This document shows, piece by piece, positions 35,275-46,198 of a stretch of 64,000 nucleotides of DNA. The position numbers and the translations under genes are program-made. Location: positions 15,059,717 through 15,123,716 of the forward strand of contig JANAVB010031417.1 in assembly GCA_029216955.1 (NCBI GenBank), read 5' to 3'. The stretch is from Iris pallida. Its lineage: Eukaryota > Streptophyta > Magnoliopsida > Asparagales > Iridaceae. Each line of letters begins with the position of its first letter. The first letter of the stretch is position 1. Under the pieces are notes generated by a model. That model did not search any database. It was not told the origin of the DNA and saw only the letters and a program-made list of their open reading frames with translations.

Positions 35275-35625
35275 ATATTGTTTCCTTGGCACCAGAGAGT
35301 CTACACTCGGGACGAGGGTATTTTTCTTGATCAGTTCACATCCGTGAGTCCACACTCGGGACGAGGATGTCGATTATTTGTACCAGAGAGTCCACACACG
35401 GGATAAGGGTGTTGACTTGACTTGCACCAGAGAGTCCACACTCGGGACGAGGGTGTTTACATCAGAGAGTCCACACTCGGGACGAGGATGTAGTACTTGC
35501 ACCAGAGAGTCCACACTCGGGACGAGGGTGTCTTGCCGTGAGCTAACCAGAGAGTCCACACTCGGGACGAGGGTTAGTGCTTAGTTCAAACCAGAGAGTC
35601 CACACTCGGAACGAGGGTTTGGTTC
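35275..35625. repeat. Minisatellite with GAGTCCACACTCGGGACGAGG core
   Basis: Eight units with a well-kept ~20-bp core separated by variable spacers (35-58 bp spacing): cores near 35289, 35347, 35391, 35433, 35467, 35504, 35549 and 35596. The 3' LTR also has eight, four or five before and three after E (39376-39591 and 51787-51910). Confidence 0.9.
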
Positions 35626-36240
35626 TTCCATTGATCTCGTGATTATCGTTCATCTGGCAGTTCATTTATGCGTAGTTGTTCTAGTGCTCGTGTGTTCGTA
35701 TTCGTGTTCGTATTCGTGTTCGTGTTCGTAGTCATTTGTCTTGTCCTTGTTCTTTCTTGTTTATTTTTTGCGCATGATAAAACTGTTAGATAGGCATGTA
35801 TATTATGTATCTTGCTATGTCCTCTGAGGACCTGATGATCTCCTCAGGTTTAGCAGTTGCATGGAGTTAGCTAGTAGTTCTGGATGGCGGAGGATTGGCG
35901 GTTCTTGCGGGATTCAGGTATCGTTATCGTGTTTATTATCCGCTCGTGCTTTCATACCTTAACATGAGTTATCCTGTTCCTTGATTCAGTTTTAGACTCT
36001 TGTTATTTCCTTTAGAGTCTTATCGGGCATTTATGCTAGTGGGCTGCAGACCACGACCCATAGTGTTCATTCATGTTTCATATTCTTATTATGGATTGAG
36101 ATATAGATTTGTTTGCCATGATTTGGCAGTATACCATAGCCTTGACAGCGTTTACGTATTCGAGTCGGACTGGAGTCCGTTCGATACGTAGCTGGCTTGC
36201 TCACGAGCTCGCGTCCGAAAACCGGGTGCGGGTCGTGACA

Positions 36241-36812
36241 AGTTTTTTTGGTGGCCCATGCAGGTCAGAGCATATCGTATCGGTTACGTAACTGTACTGA
36301 TACGAGCCTGCGCAACTGACTAAAACCTTAGAAATCTCAATCCACTCTGCCTTGAAAATTCTTATAGAAATTTCTCTACGTCCTTGAAAATTCCATATTT
36401 GCTCTCGATTATACTTCCTTGCTTTCCGAACATTGATTCTTGTCCCTTCTATTTCGGGGTGACGAATGAACGTGCTGTCTAGAATCTATTAGAAATCCTT
36501 AAATTATAGTATATATTGCTTGACTATTGAATATTAGTTGTTTATAGATATGAGGAATTATAGTTGACATGTGCCTAGATAACTGCCCGGTAGAATTGTC
36601 AGCAACTAGTTAGAAGACCATAAGACTTTAGTGACCGTGTTTTGAAGAGTAGTGTGACCAAAGGTGGGTAGAAGTCCTTAAGTTTTCGAGGTTATAAAAT
36701 ATTTTGAGAAATTAAATTTGAGGATATTGAGGTAATAGTAGAATCTGATTTTTTTTAGAAATAGTTATGAATTATAATTTCGAGGACAAAATTATTTTAA
36801 GGTGGATAGATT
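36241..36812 (+). other. Non-coding interior of D
   Basis: Starts with GGTGGCCCATGCAGGTCAG (donor GT at 36264). At 36446-36456, where A, b and C have a TTTCAG acceptor, D has TTTCGG, so splicing should fail. No gag survives. It ends with TTTCGAGGACAAAATT and a purine tract at 36779-36812. Confidence 0.75.
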
Positions 36813-37616
36813 TGTAGCTCCCCTTCCCGAAATTTTTTTGAATTATTTTTATTATTTATTTGTTTTAAATGGTGATTTTAAATTTATTTTTATAAATAAT
36901 TATTTAGTTAATTATTAAGATAGCTGACCTTAGCCATGGTTAAGTTTGGAAGTACAAGGTGATTAGAGATCGTGGCACGGATAGTGCAGTGACGTGCTTT
37001 GACTAGGGTATTAGCCCTGGTAGGGAAGGCCGAGCCATAGTGATGCCCTAACTAGGAAAACCAGGCCAAGTTATGACTTAACCTCTAAAGACGTTTTAAT
37101 TATTTAATATTTAGATTATTGATTTTAGAAGACTCGGCCGCACAAAACTGAGCCCAAGCCCTAGTAGGCATTCAGTGTACACAAAGATTTCCATGTAGAA
37201 ATATTTTAAGTAGATGCAATACCGATTATTGGATATTGCATTTCGTTATTGTTATTAGTATTATTATTATTATTTTTGACGTATTTATTAAACAATTTTA
37301 CTTTATTATTATTGGTTATGTTTATTTTATATAAATAAATATTATTGTATATGTGTCCATATTTATAGGTAGGCCCTATCCTAGGAATAATCGTTATTGG
37401 GATTTAATTGGGTTTTATGGAGATTGTATATAAGGATATATGTATATTGATATACATATGTGTATATATATATAATATATTAAATATGTATTGATATATA
37501 TATGTGATTATATATATAAAATATATGTATGTATAAGTGTGAGTATGTATATATATGGGGTTATATAAGTATATACATACGTATATACAAATATATTATA
37601 TATGTGGGCGTATATA

Positions 37617-37733
<117 letters not shown>

Positions 37734-39586
37734 AAGAATTAAAACAATGAATAGCAGTAGGTCGGCCCAGGCAAAAGCCCAGGCCGAGCCCGACCCCCCC
37801 TAAACTACTAAGCGGTCTGCTAGTAGTAGACTTGCAAACACCAACCCGAGAGCAAGGGAAGCCCAGCACAGCTGAACCCGACCCCCTCTAGAAATGGTTA
37901 TATAGCAATCGAGAGAGCAGGTGAAATCTCTAAACCCTAAACGAACACCCACGCCACCACCACCACTCCCTGGCGACCCACCCAGTGGCCGCGTGCCACC
38001 GCCGTGCGCCGGAGTCGGCCGGCAGCGCGCGCGAGCGCTCGGCGGACGGGACAGCAACAGCAGTAGCAGGCAGCAACGCGCCAACTTCGCGACGCTGTCT
38101 CTTCCATCTTGTTCGATCTTTTATCGAACTAGTTGCTCAGGTACGCTCACGAACTAACCATCTTTATATCCCTGCAATTAGTTTGAATATAGATGGCCGA
38201 GATCGGCCAGAAAACAGAGTTGAAGTTGACGAAAAACCCGCTAGTAAACAGGGCAAAACCCAGTCCCAACACCCGATTTGGAAGGCTAATTCCTGTCGAA
38301 CGATCGACAGTTTTGAGAAACTATTTGAACAGTACTTTAGACAACATGTAGGAGATCATGACTCTTTTTGTAGTTTCAAATTTTATACATTATACACATA
38401 GAAATCAGTTTTCGAATTTGAGCAAAAATCACTTTGAAAACAGTTTAGAAAAATTGGAAAACCCTCGATACGACGTGCGTCCCGCCAATCCGGGCGACGT
38501 GGTCGCAAACCAAAAGTATCGAAAGCTGCGTAACAATTTCGTGGTCGTGTGGGCTTTGATGGAATTCAAATTGGTCGCGTGTGCGCGACGAATTGGATAC
38601 GTATCCGTCGAAATTTATCGTATCGACCTTTGTACAAGTTTCTCAATTACTTCTTGCACGCTCGACAGATCGAGACGAAACTTGTGCCAATAGGACCGTA
38701 TCATTTTTTCGGTCCTGTATGCCAATTTTGGTCCGATTCTGAGACAGTTGATAAAATTGTCGTTTCGTGGGCCCCTTGGTCCGACTCAACGGGTGATTTT
38801 GTGCACGGCCCGCCGAAATTCAACTTTGGACATACGGTTGGGTTCGTATCAGAAAATCGAATCCGTAGACATGTAATTTGACAACTTTAGAGACCATTGA
38901 CTCTGGCACGATTTTCGGTGCAAAGCGGGTCCAACGGCGGACATCGTTTTTGCCCAAAATTATCGTTTTGCTTCTGTGTTCAGAATTGGACTTAAGGACA
39001 AGCAATCCTAGCTAATTTGACTATTCTGAGAATGTTGACAATGCCTGTTTTAGCTTTCGGAGATAATTGTGGATTTTGACTTTATTACCAGTTGACGGTA
39101 TCTTATTGGTTCTTCGTGCTGCCACCAGGCAAGTATATCTTGCCTCCCTCTACAGTTTTATTTACATGTATTTTATTTCATTTTTCAGTCTTTGATTGTT
39201 TATGGACATGTACTTTTTATGTTATTTTCTGTGGAGTTATTTTTATTGCATATAGCCGTGTTCATGTTTGGTCTTGTGGTTCACACTTGAAGTTTCTCGT
39301 CAGTACCTTGCTTGAGTCGTGTCATAGAACGAGTACGTGTAAGTGAACTGCTAAATTCTTGATATTGTTTCCTTGACACCAGCGATTCCAAACTCGGGAC
39401 GAGGGTATTTTTTTTGATCTGTTTACATCCGTGAGTCCACACTCGGGACGAGGATGTCGATTATTTGTACCAGAGAGTCCACACACGGGACGAGGGTGTT
39501 GACTTGACTTGCACCAGAGAGTCCACACTCGGGACGAGGGTGTTTGTATCAGAGAGTCCACACTCGGGACGAGGATGTAGTACTTG

Positions 39587-39591
39587 CACCA
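39587..39591. repeat. Target-site duplication of E, left (CACCA)
   Basis: CACCA before TGTTTCAC; repeated at 51787-51791. The D 5' LTR shows the uninterrupted site (TTGCACCAGAGAG). Confidence 0.95.
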
Positions 39592-40662
39592 TGTTTCACT
39601 TAACAAAATAACTAAAAATTGGCCTTTGAAAATAAAACGAGAAAAAGTACAAGAAGTACAAATTGTTCTGGGAAGTATTGCTATGGAAGTCTGATCTGAA
39701 GGTGATCACTTTGTTCCTTGGACCATACGATGATGATGAAGATCACTGCTAAAAGATGAACAACCGGAAGAACTAAGTCACCAGAAAGGTATCGACGCAC
39801 TTGGGCACTGATGGCGAGGTCGAATGCTTTCCTGCTTTGCTTCACTCTGTTCTGGAAGAAAAGTTGAAGAAGAATGCTCTCCCAAAATCAAAGTCTCTGG
39901 GCTCTGATTTCTGTATTCTCTCATGCATCTCTGCTCCCTGATGCCCTTGTTATAAAAATAAGTCTATTTATTGACTTGACCCCTTGTGCGTAAAAAGCAA
40001 CAAAATTGGGTTTTGTATGTTGGTAACTGTCACCCACGATGGAAGTCACCCACTGAATATGTTGACACGCGTCCCATTATTCCAACAAAAATAGGGAGCA
40101 CGTATACACGTTCCTCAATAAATGTGGCATGAAAGCCATGTGGATAAACCACGTTCCAAAGTAGTCAGGAAGGATCGGGCGTAAAAACGTCCACAAAATA
40201 TGCCCGAGCGTAAAGTAGCAACTGGCGTAAAAACAACACAATTAAAACTTCTCAGCGTAAAGTGGCTAAAATAGCCTTGAGCGTAAAACTTAGCCCAAAT
40301 AGACTTTACGCCCACAATAGCTTTGAGCGTAAAAGCTCACATAACTATCGTGCGTAAAAAGAAGTAATTATTGAGCGTAAAGTAGCCTTTTTTGCACACC
40401 ATACGACAAGTATCGAGCTTGGTAAAAATCCGATCCTCTCGACTTCTGTGTTGCATGTTGTCAGCAAATCATTATGTCAGAGTCATTATCACTTGTATTA
40501 AATGTATGATCTGACAGCTTCCCAGCGTAAAGTAGGCAGCGTAGAGGATGACTAGCGTACAGACTAGCCTGGCATAATAAATAGCTTTCACAGAGAATTG
40601 CCTGCGTAAAGTCCTCAATTCCTTTTGAATTAATCAAATAAAGTACTTTTTACGCTCCTACA
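39592..40662 (-). repeat. 3' LTR of E
   Basis: 1071 bp, reading TGTTTCACTTAAC...CGCTCCTACA on the plus strand. About a dozen GCGTAAA words occur between 39988 and 40655, with both orientations represented. The TATA box is altered here (GTCTATTTATTGAC). Confidence 0.95.
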
Positions 40663-40677
40663 AGACCCCCTTCAAAG
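40663..40677 (-). other. Polypurine tract of E
   Basis: Minus strand CTTTGAAGGGGGTCT directly before the LTR start TGTAGGAGCG; almost the same as in H. The ~190 bp from here to the antisense TATA box hold nothing else I can name. Confidence 0.8.
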
Positions 40678-40867
40678 TTTTCGGAATTTGAAAAAGACTT
40701 CAAAAATTTTGAAATACTTTGAATATGAAAAGTCAAGAAATGATGCCGGTCAATACTCACCGTCATAATGAATTTTTTTCTCGAAACATTCGAACGCCTC
40801 TTCGTCTTCCCGAGTTACATTGATAATGTTCAATTTCCCATAAGGAATATGAAAGGTTGATTAATTG

Positions 40868-40877
40868 TATATATAAG
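40868..40877 (+). promoter_or_regulatory. TATA box of the antisense transcript in E
   Basis: TATATATAAG on the plus strand, 40 bp before the ATG of the first antisense ORF, with a CT-rich leader (CATTCTCACTTCTCATCTTC) between them. Confidence 0.6.
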
Positions 40878-40916
40878 AAAAAGCTTTTCATTCTCACTTC
40901 TCATCTTCATATTGTC

Positions 40917-41201
40917 ATGGCACCGAAGAAAGAAATAGAGGCTGACAAGAAAAAGGCTCAAGGCTCAAAGCTTGACCTAGAAGCAGAGGTTGATCAATCG
41001 CTGCGAGTGTGCAACTTTATGGAGTATTTTGGACTGACTCCAGCGATCTTCGATCGTATAAATGGTGGTCCCTCAACTGCCTACGAAGGATCAGGTGATG
41101 CTGAAGCATTCCTCAATTTAATGCGTCGTTCTGGAATCCACAATGTACATGAGTTAGGCGCCTCCCTTCGTCAGCCCAACGAAGGAGAGAAGAAGAAATA
41201 A
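40917..41201 (+). CDS. Antisense ORF 1 of E (unknown function)
   Basis: 94 codons from ATG 40917 (MAPKKEIEADKKK), antisense to gag-pol. The product is charged, with a Lys-rich start and end (GEKKK) and a middle segment (FMEYFGLTPAIFDRI). I recognise no domain. The start MAPK resembles the PMD gene of H (MAPKTPRGG), which occupies the same place relative to its LTR. A TATA box and CT-rich leader precede it. An upstream in-frame ATG at 40857 is less likely because it overlaps the TATA box. It may be exon 1 of a longer gene joined to the ORF at 41365. Confidence 0.55.
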   Translation: MAPKKEIEADKKKAQGSKLDLEAEVDQSLRVCNFMEYFGLTPAIFDRINGGPSTAYEGSGDAEAFLNLMRRSGIHNVHELGASLRQPNEGEKKK

Positions 41202-41364
41202 TGTTTTGTATAGGAGTGTCGTCTATGTATTATGACACTCAACTTATCTGTAGGGGCCTACTCTTTATCAAATAAAATTCTGGTGTTATTTCCACCTTTA
41301 TTCTTGTAATGCATTGATATAGGATCATTCTACACCTTTGACTGTTTCCACTCTTCTATTGGAA

Positions 41365-41657
41365 ATGTCTTCCAAGGACGTGCTACAAAAGACCGAAGTC
41401 ACCATGAAGGTTGATGACGTCATTGAAACGCGCCCCGTTGTACCAATTGTGTTGGGCCCAACCGGAATAGGCGAAGGCTCTTCTACGCCCAAGCCACCAC
41501 AAGACATTTTCGAGTTCTTAACAGAGCCAGAAAAATGCCTGAAGAAGAAGTGCTGAGGATGGCTGCCTGCAAATTTTTTGTGAACTCAGGCAATGATGTC
41601 TTCGATGCATTGGCTGACTATGTATTCAATAAGGAAGGCAGTGGTCCTCTTCCTTAA
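41365..41657 (+). pseudogene. Antisense ORF 2 of E, frameshifted
   Basis: Starts at ATG 41365 (MSSKDVLQKTEV), runs ~56 codons, then a 1-bp indel near 41530 shifts the frame. The continuation from 41535 (MPEEEVLRMAACKFFVNSG) stays open to TAA at 41655 with coding-like composition. Together about 97 codons, acidic, no domain recognised. It lies 163 bp after antisense ORF 1 and may be a second exon or a separate short protein. It overlaps nothing in gag-pol, which ends at 41704. Confidence 0.45.
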
Positions 41658-41703
41658 TCCTTTGTTCTGAACAAGAATAAAAAAGATTTTATTTTCATTT
41701 TTT

Positions 41704-44700
41704 TTATACATAGTACTTCTTAAGAAATTTGCTATTGATCGGCATCATTAGTAAATCTCTATTGGGCTTAGATAACCGATAGGCATCGTTGGAAAAAACT
41801 ATCTCAATAACATAAGGGCCTTTCCATTTTGTTTGGAATTTCCCTTTGCTCTTATGAGTCATCACCATCGGTCTTCGAACAGCTAATACTAGTTCACCGA
41901 CTTTGAAAACCCTCTCTTTAACTTTACGATTGAAAGTTCGAGATATACGGGCTTGATATAGTTCAATATGCTGTTGAGCTTGAAGACGCCTCTCGTCCAA
42001 TCCTTCAAGTTCTTGGAGTCGTAAGCGATCATTGTTCTCTGTGGTTAGCTCATTAGCAATGGCTATTCGAAGAAATAGAATCTGGATTTCCAGTGGAAGG
42101 ACAGCCTCACATTCATAGACCAATGAAAATAGTGTAAAACCAGTAGGAGTTCGGACTGTCGTTCGATAAGCCCATAAACATTCTCCAAGTTTCTCATTCC
42201 AATCACGTTTATTAGAAGAGACGAACTTTTTGAGAAGTTTGATGATCGTCTTGTTGAAAGCTTCGGCTAAACCATTAGCAGCTGGATTATAAGTCGTAGA
42301 AGCCAGATTTTAAATGCGATTCTTATTATAAAACTGATAAAATGCCTGACTGGCAAACTGTGGTCCATTGTCATGAATTATCCGTCGAGGAATCCCGAAA
42401 CGATAAATGACATGGTGTTTGATGAAGCTAATCACATTAGATGTTTTTACTTCAACAAGAGGAACTGCTTCCGCCCATTTAGAAAAGTAATCAGTTATAG
42501 CCAATATAAACCGATGTCCCTTGACAGAAGAAGGATTAATCGGACCAATAATGTCCATGTCCCAAGCTTCGAAGGGCCAAGAAGCTGCCGTAGGATGCAA
42601 GAATTCAGACGGATGATGAATAAAATCAGCATAAATCTGACATACTTTACATCGTCTGGCATAATCTACAGCATCTGCTATCATGGATGGCCAATAATAT
42701 CCCATTCTTCGAATACGGTCTTGTAATTTCGGACCTGGTTGATGAGCACTACAAACACCATCATGAGCTTCGCGAAGTGTTTGTTTAGCTTCACTTTCTG
42801 AGAGACAGCACAGCAAAAGTCCATCATATGAACGACGGTATAGCATATATAAAGACGAATCATAATAAAATCGAAATGATCGTCTCTTGATTGATGCAGC
42901 TTCTTTTGGATCTTCAGGTAAAATCCTATGAACCGCATAATCAATGAATGGACTTCTCCAATCTCTCTGCTGGAAACTTGACTCTGTAATATAACTCTGT
43001 TCAATATACAGATTATTCTTGACACAGAATAAGTCTTGGTCCAACAATGTGATTGTATTTTGTCTTCGAATTGGAACAGCTAAGTCTGCAACTAGACTAG
43101 CAAGAGCATCAACTTCCACATTCTGAGAACGTGGTACGAATTCGATAAAGAATCCTTTGAATGAAAGGGCCAATTCGATTACCACTTGATGATAAGGGAT
43201 AAGATCAGGGTTCCTGACTTCATATATCCCTCTAACCTGATTAACAATCAGTTGAGAATCTCCATAAGCTTCCAGGAACTCAATATCTAGTTGTTTTGCT
43301 ACTTGGAGACCAATCAGCAGAGCATTATATTCTGCTACATTGTTGGAACATGGCTCATTGAGAGAATAAGTACGGTATATGACCATTTTGTCCGGAGAAA
43401 CCAAGACTATTCCTACCCCAGAGACAATATTGCCTTTAGGTCCAATTCGTGATGCTCCATCAAAGTATAACTGCCAAATATCATTTCTCAAAGTCATGTT
43501 GCAATCCACAACTTCATCTGGAATATCTTCATATAGCTTTGATATCTCAGGTATAGGGTGAGCTGCTAAGAAATCAGCTAATGCTTGACCCTTTACTAAT
43601 TTTTGAGGTACATAGACCATGTCATAAGGAGTGAGCAACATCGCCCAAGTAGCTAACCTGGAATTAAGAATGTTTGGTTTTCTCATCAGCACCCGAATAG
43701 GATTTATTCTGGAGATGACATGGATAGTCTGTCCTGTCACATAATATCGTGTCTTTTGGACAGCAAAAACTAAAGCCAAACATTCTTTTTCTACAGGAGT
43801 ATACCTGTGTTCAGCTCCGACCATCATTCGGCTGAGATAATAAATTGCTTGTTCATGACCCATATCACTTTTCTGTGCAAGAAGAGCACCAAGTGAATGA
43901 TCTAAGGCTCGAACATATAGCAAAAATGGTCTTCCTACCACTGGTGGTACCAGAACAGGTGGATTTGTAAGGTATTGCTTGATGTCATTGAAAGCTTTCT
44001 GACATGCTTCATCCCAAACAAAGGATACACCTTTCTTTAATAAATGGGAGAAAGGTTGACATCTCCCCGAGAGATTGGATATAAATCTCCTGATATAAGC
44101 AATGCGACCTTGAAAGCCTCGGAGTTCCTTTAGATTGCGTGGAGGACGCATTTCAAGAATTGCTTTAATTTTATCAGGATCAACATGAATACCCTGAGAA
44201 GTGATGACAAATCCCAAAAACTTGCCACTGGAAACCCCTAAGAAAGACTTAGTAGGGTTTATTTTCAATTGATGACGACTCATCAATTCAAATACTGTCT
44301 TCGAGTCTTGAATATGATCATCTTTTGATCGACTTTTGACAGCAATGTCATCTACATAACATTCCACTATCTTGCGTAGATGTTCCGGAAAGATGTTACT
44401 CATAGCCCGTTGATACGTGGTACCGGCATTTTTGAGACCAAATGGCATAACCGTATAGCAGTAAACCCCAAGGGGTGTTCGAAAAGCAGTATGCTTCTCA
44501 TCTTCTGGATGCATCTTGATTTGATTGTACCCTGAGAATCTATCCATGAAAGACATGCATTCAAAACTGCATGTATTATCTATCATGACATCAGTAATTG
44601 GAAGTGGAAATTCGTCCTTTGGACAAGCTGCATTAAGATCTCGAAAATCTATGCAAACTCGGACTTTTCCGTTCTTCTTCATAACAGGAACAATATTGGC

Positions 44701-45390
44701 AACCCAGTCTGGATGTTGTTCTTCACGAACAAAGCCACATGTAATCAACTTTTTGACTTCCGCTTCAATTGCATCCATCATGTCTGGTCGAAAATACCGT
44801 TGATGTTGTTTTACAGGCTTGGCATTAAGAAGAATATTGAGTTTATGAGTAGCAATTTTAGGATCTAGACCCGGCATATCCTCATAACTCCATGCAAAGA
44901 TATCAATATATTCTTTAATGATCAGTTTTATCAACTCTTCCTTTTCATCTTCGGAAAGGTTTTTACTGATGAATATTGGCTTGGATGTAGTTCCGTCTCC
45001 AACATCAATCTGGAGAATTTCATCCTCCGTAGGTGGTTATCGTTGTTCAAAACGAAGTTCCCATTGGGTATCCATCTGTTGAGCCCAAGGGTCATTTTCA
45101 AATGGCTCAGATTTGTCATCAATTTGAACCATGTTGACTGAGAATATACATTTAGATTCATTAAAATAGTCTCCTCCAGCATATTCAGATTCAATGAAAT
45201 GGACTTCTTCAGAATCTGAGGATTGTGAAGAACTAGAAGGGAATTCTTCTTGTATATCATCATTAAACATGTGGGTCGGATCATATCCTAACCCATGACG
45301 AGTTTTCTGGTAAAACGGATCACCACATAATGGTAATCGTCTACCCTTGCCTTGATTGAGACCTTGCATAGTCTTCAAATCATATCCCAT
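41704..45390 (-). pseudogene. Pol of E: RT, two RNase H domains, integrase; two nonsense codons
   Basis: One frame from about 45390 to 41704 with TAA at 45039-45037 and 42312-42310. Upstream part: acidic linker with a G-patch-like start (MGYDLKTMQGLNQGKG). The 874-codon block at 44934-42310 holds reverse transcriptase (YVDD at residues 193-196), a first RNase H (about 335-455) that has lost the usual TDH motif, an archaeal-type RNase H (about 487-620; FDGAS, AEYNALL, YGDSQ) and integrase (HHCC about 724-766, D in MDII, D in HDNG). The third acidic residue (GLAEAFNK) and the C-terminal domain lie beyond the second stop, ending at 41704. Catalytic residues of RT, the second RNase H and integrase are preserved in pieces. 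Confidence 0.9.
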
Positions 45391-45565
45391 ATTCTGGATA
45401 ATCTTGAGAGATTGTTGACTGTATTTGTCAATTCAGATTCTTCCTTTATCTTTATCTCTAAGATCATCCGTTTGAACAACAAGGATATTTCTAGCCAGGC
45501 CAAACACAATTTGACGCTTGTTTTTCTTATCAGACGGAATTACGAAATAAGATTCTTCCTGACGT

Positions 45566-46174
45566 CTATAAGTTACACAAGCTTGCGATGAAGCGGCTAC
45601 AGGAAGAAGATATTAGGAACCTCTGAGCATAAGGTCCAACATCGACATGAGGAGGAAAAGAATTTTCCTTGTTGTCAATGTATAAAGTTTTCTCTGTATC
45701 TATGTCGTCTTTATATTGATGACTTTGATTATCAGAAGATAAAGTCATTCTTTCAACAAATTTGACAGCTATATACTCAAAAAGGAAATCTTCATTGATA
45801 TTGGAAAGTACAGAATGATCAATATTTACATCATTTACAATTTGACCGCTACGCTTCGGATTAATCATTAACGGACTGTCATCCGCCTTCTGCGTAGACT
45901 CGCCAAGGTTAATGATCAATGGTGGTTCTGGATCATTCGTACGAGAAGTACGTCCCTTGACTTTGATCATAAGGGGTTGGTCTTGACTCTTGGCATGAAC
46001 ATTCACTGATTCCTCAGATGAAGTTTGAGTTTTCCCTTCGACCTTGATCTTCAGAGGTTGGTCGTTGACAGGTTGAGGTTGGATTCGCCCTTTGACTTTG
46101 ATCTTTAAAGGTTGCTCTTCTGGAGGATCTTCATTAATAGACTGATCTTCGGCAGATGATCGATCTTCAGCCAT
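45566..46174 (-). pseudogene. Linker of E with PLKIKVKGR repeats
   Basis: 202 codons from ATG 46174 (MAEDRSSAEDQS) in the gag frame, acidic, with five degenerate repeats of the type QPLKIKVKGR spaced by 20-35 residues. No known domain. It follows a TAA at 46201-46199 that could be a genuine end of the upstream ORF. It ends at 45566; pol resumes in another frame, so a frameshift or lost segment lies between 45566 and 45390. Confidence 0.6.
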
Positions 46175-46198
46175 GTCTGATATCTCCTTTACATGCTC

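Larger units (their letters stand above)
32726..36240 (+). repeat. 5' LTR of D
   Basis: 3515 bp. From left to right: AT-rich U3, a TATA microsatellite (33540-33611), a TATA box with telo-box, a segment related to 1-580, and the CCAGAGAGTCCACACTCGGG minisatellite (35275-35625). A TTCGTG hexamer run lies at about 35695-35730. Open frames such as 34267-34785 are repeated at the same place in the 3' LTR; they have no domain I recognise. Confidence 0.9.

Noticed and set aside
35378..35584. Frames across the GAGTCCACACTCGGG minisatellite
   Set aside because: Repeat-derived, Thr/Arg/Glu/Ser repeats with no domain.
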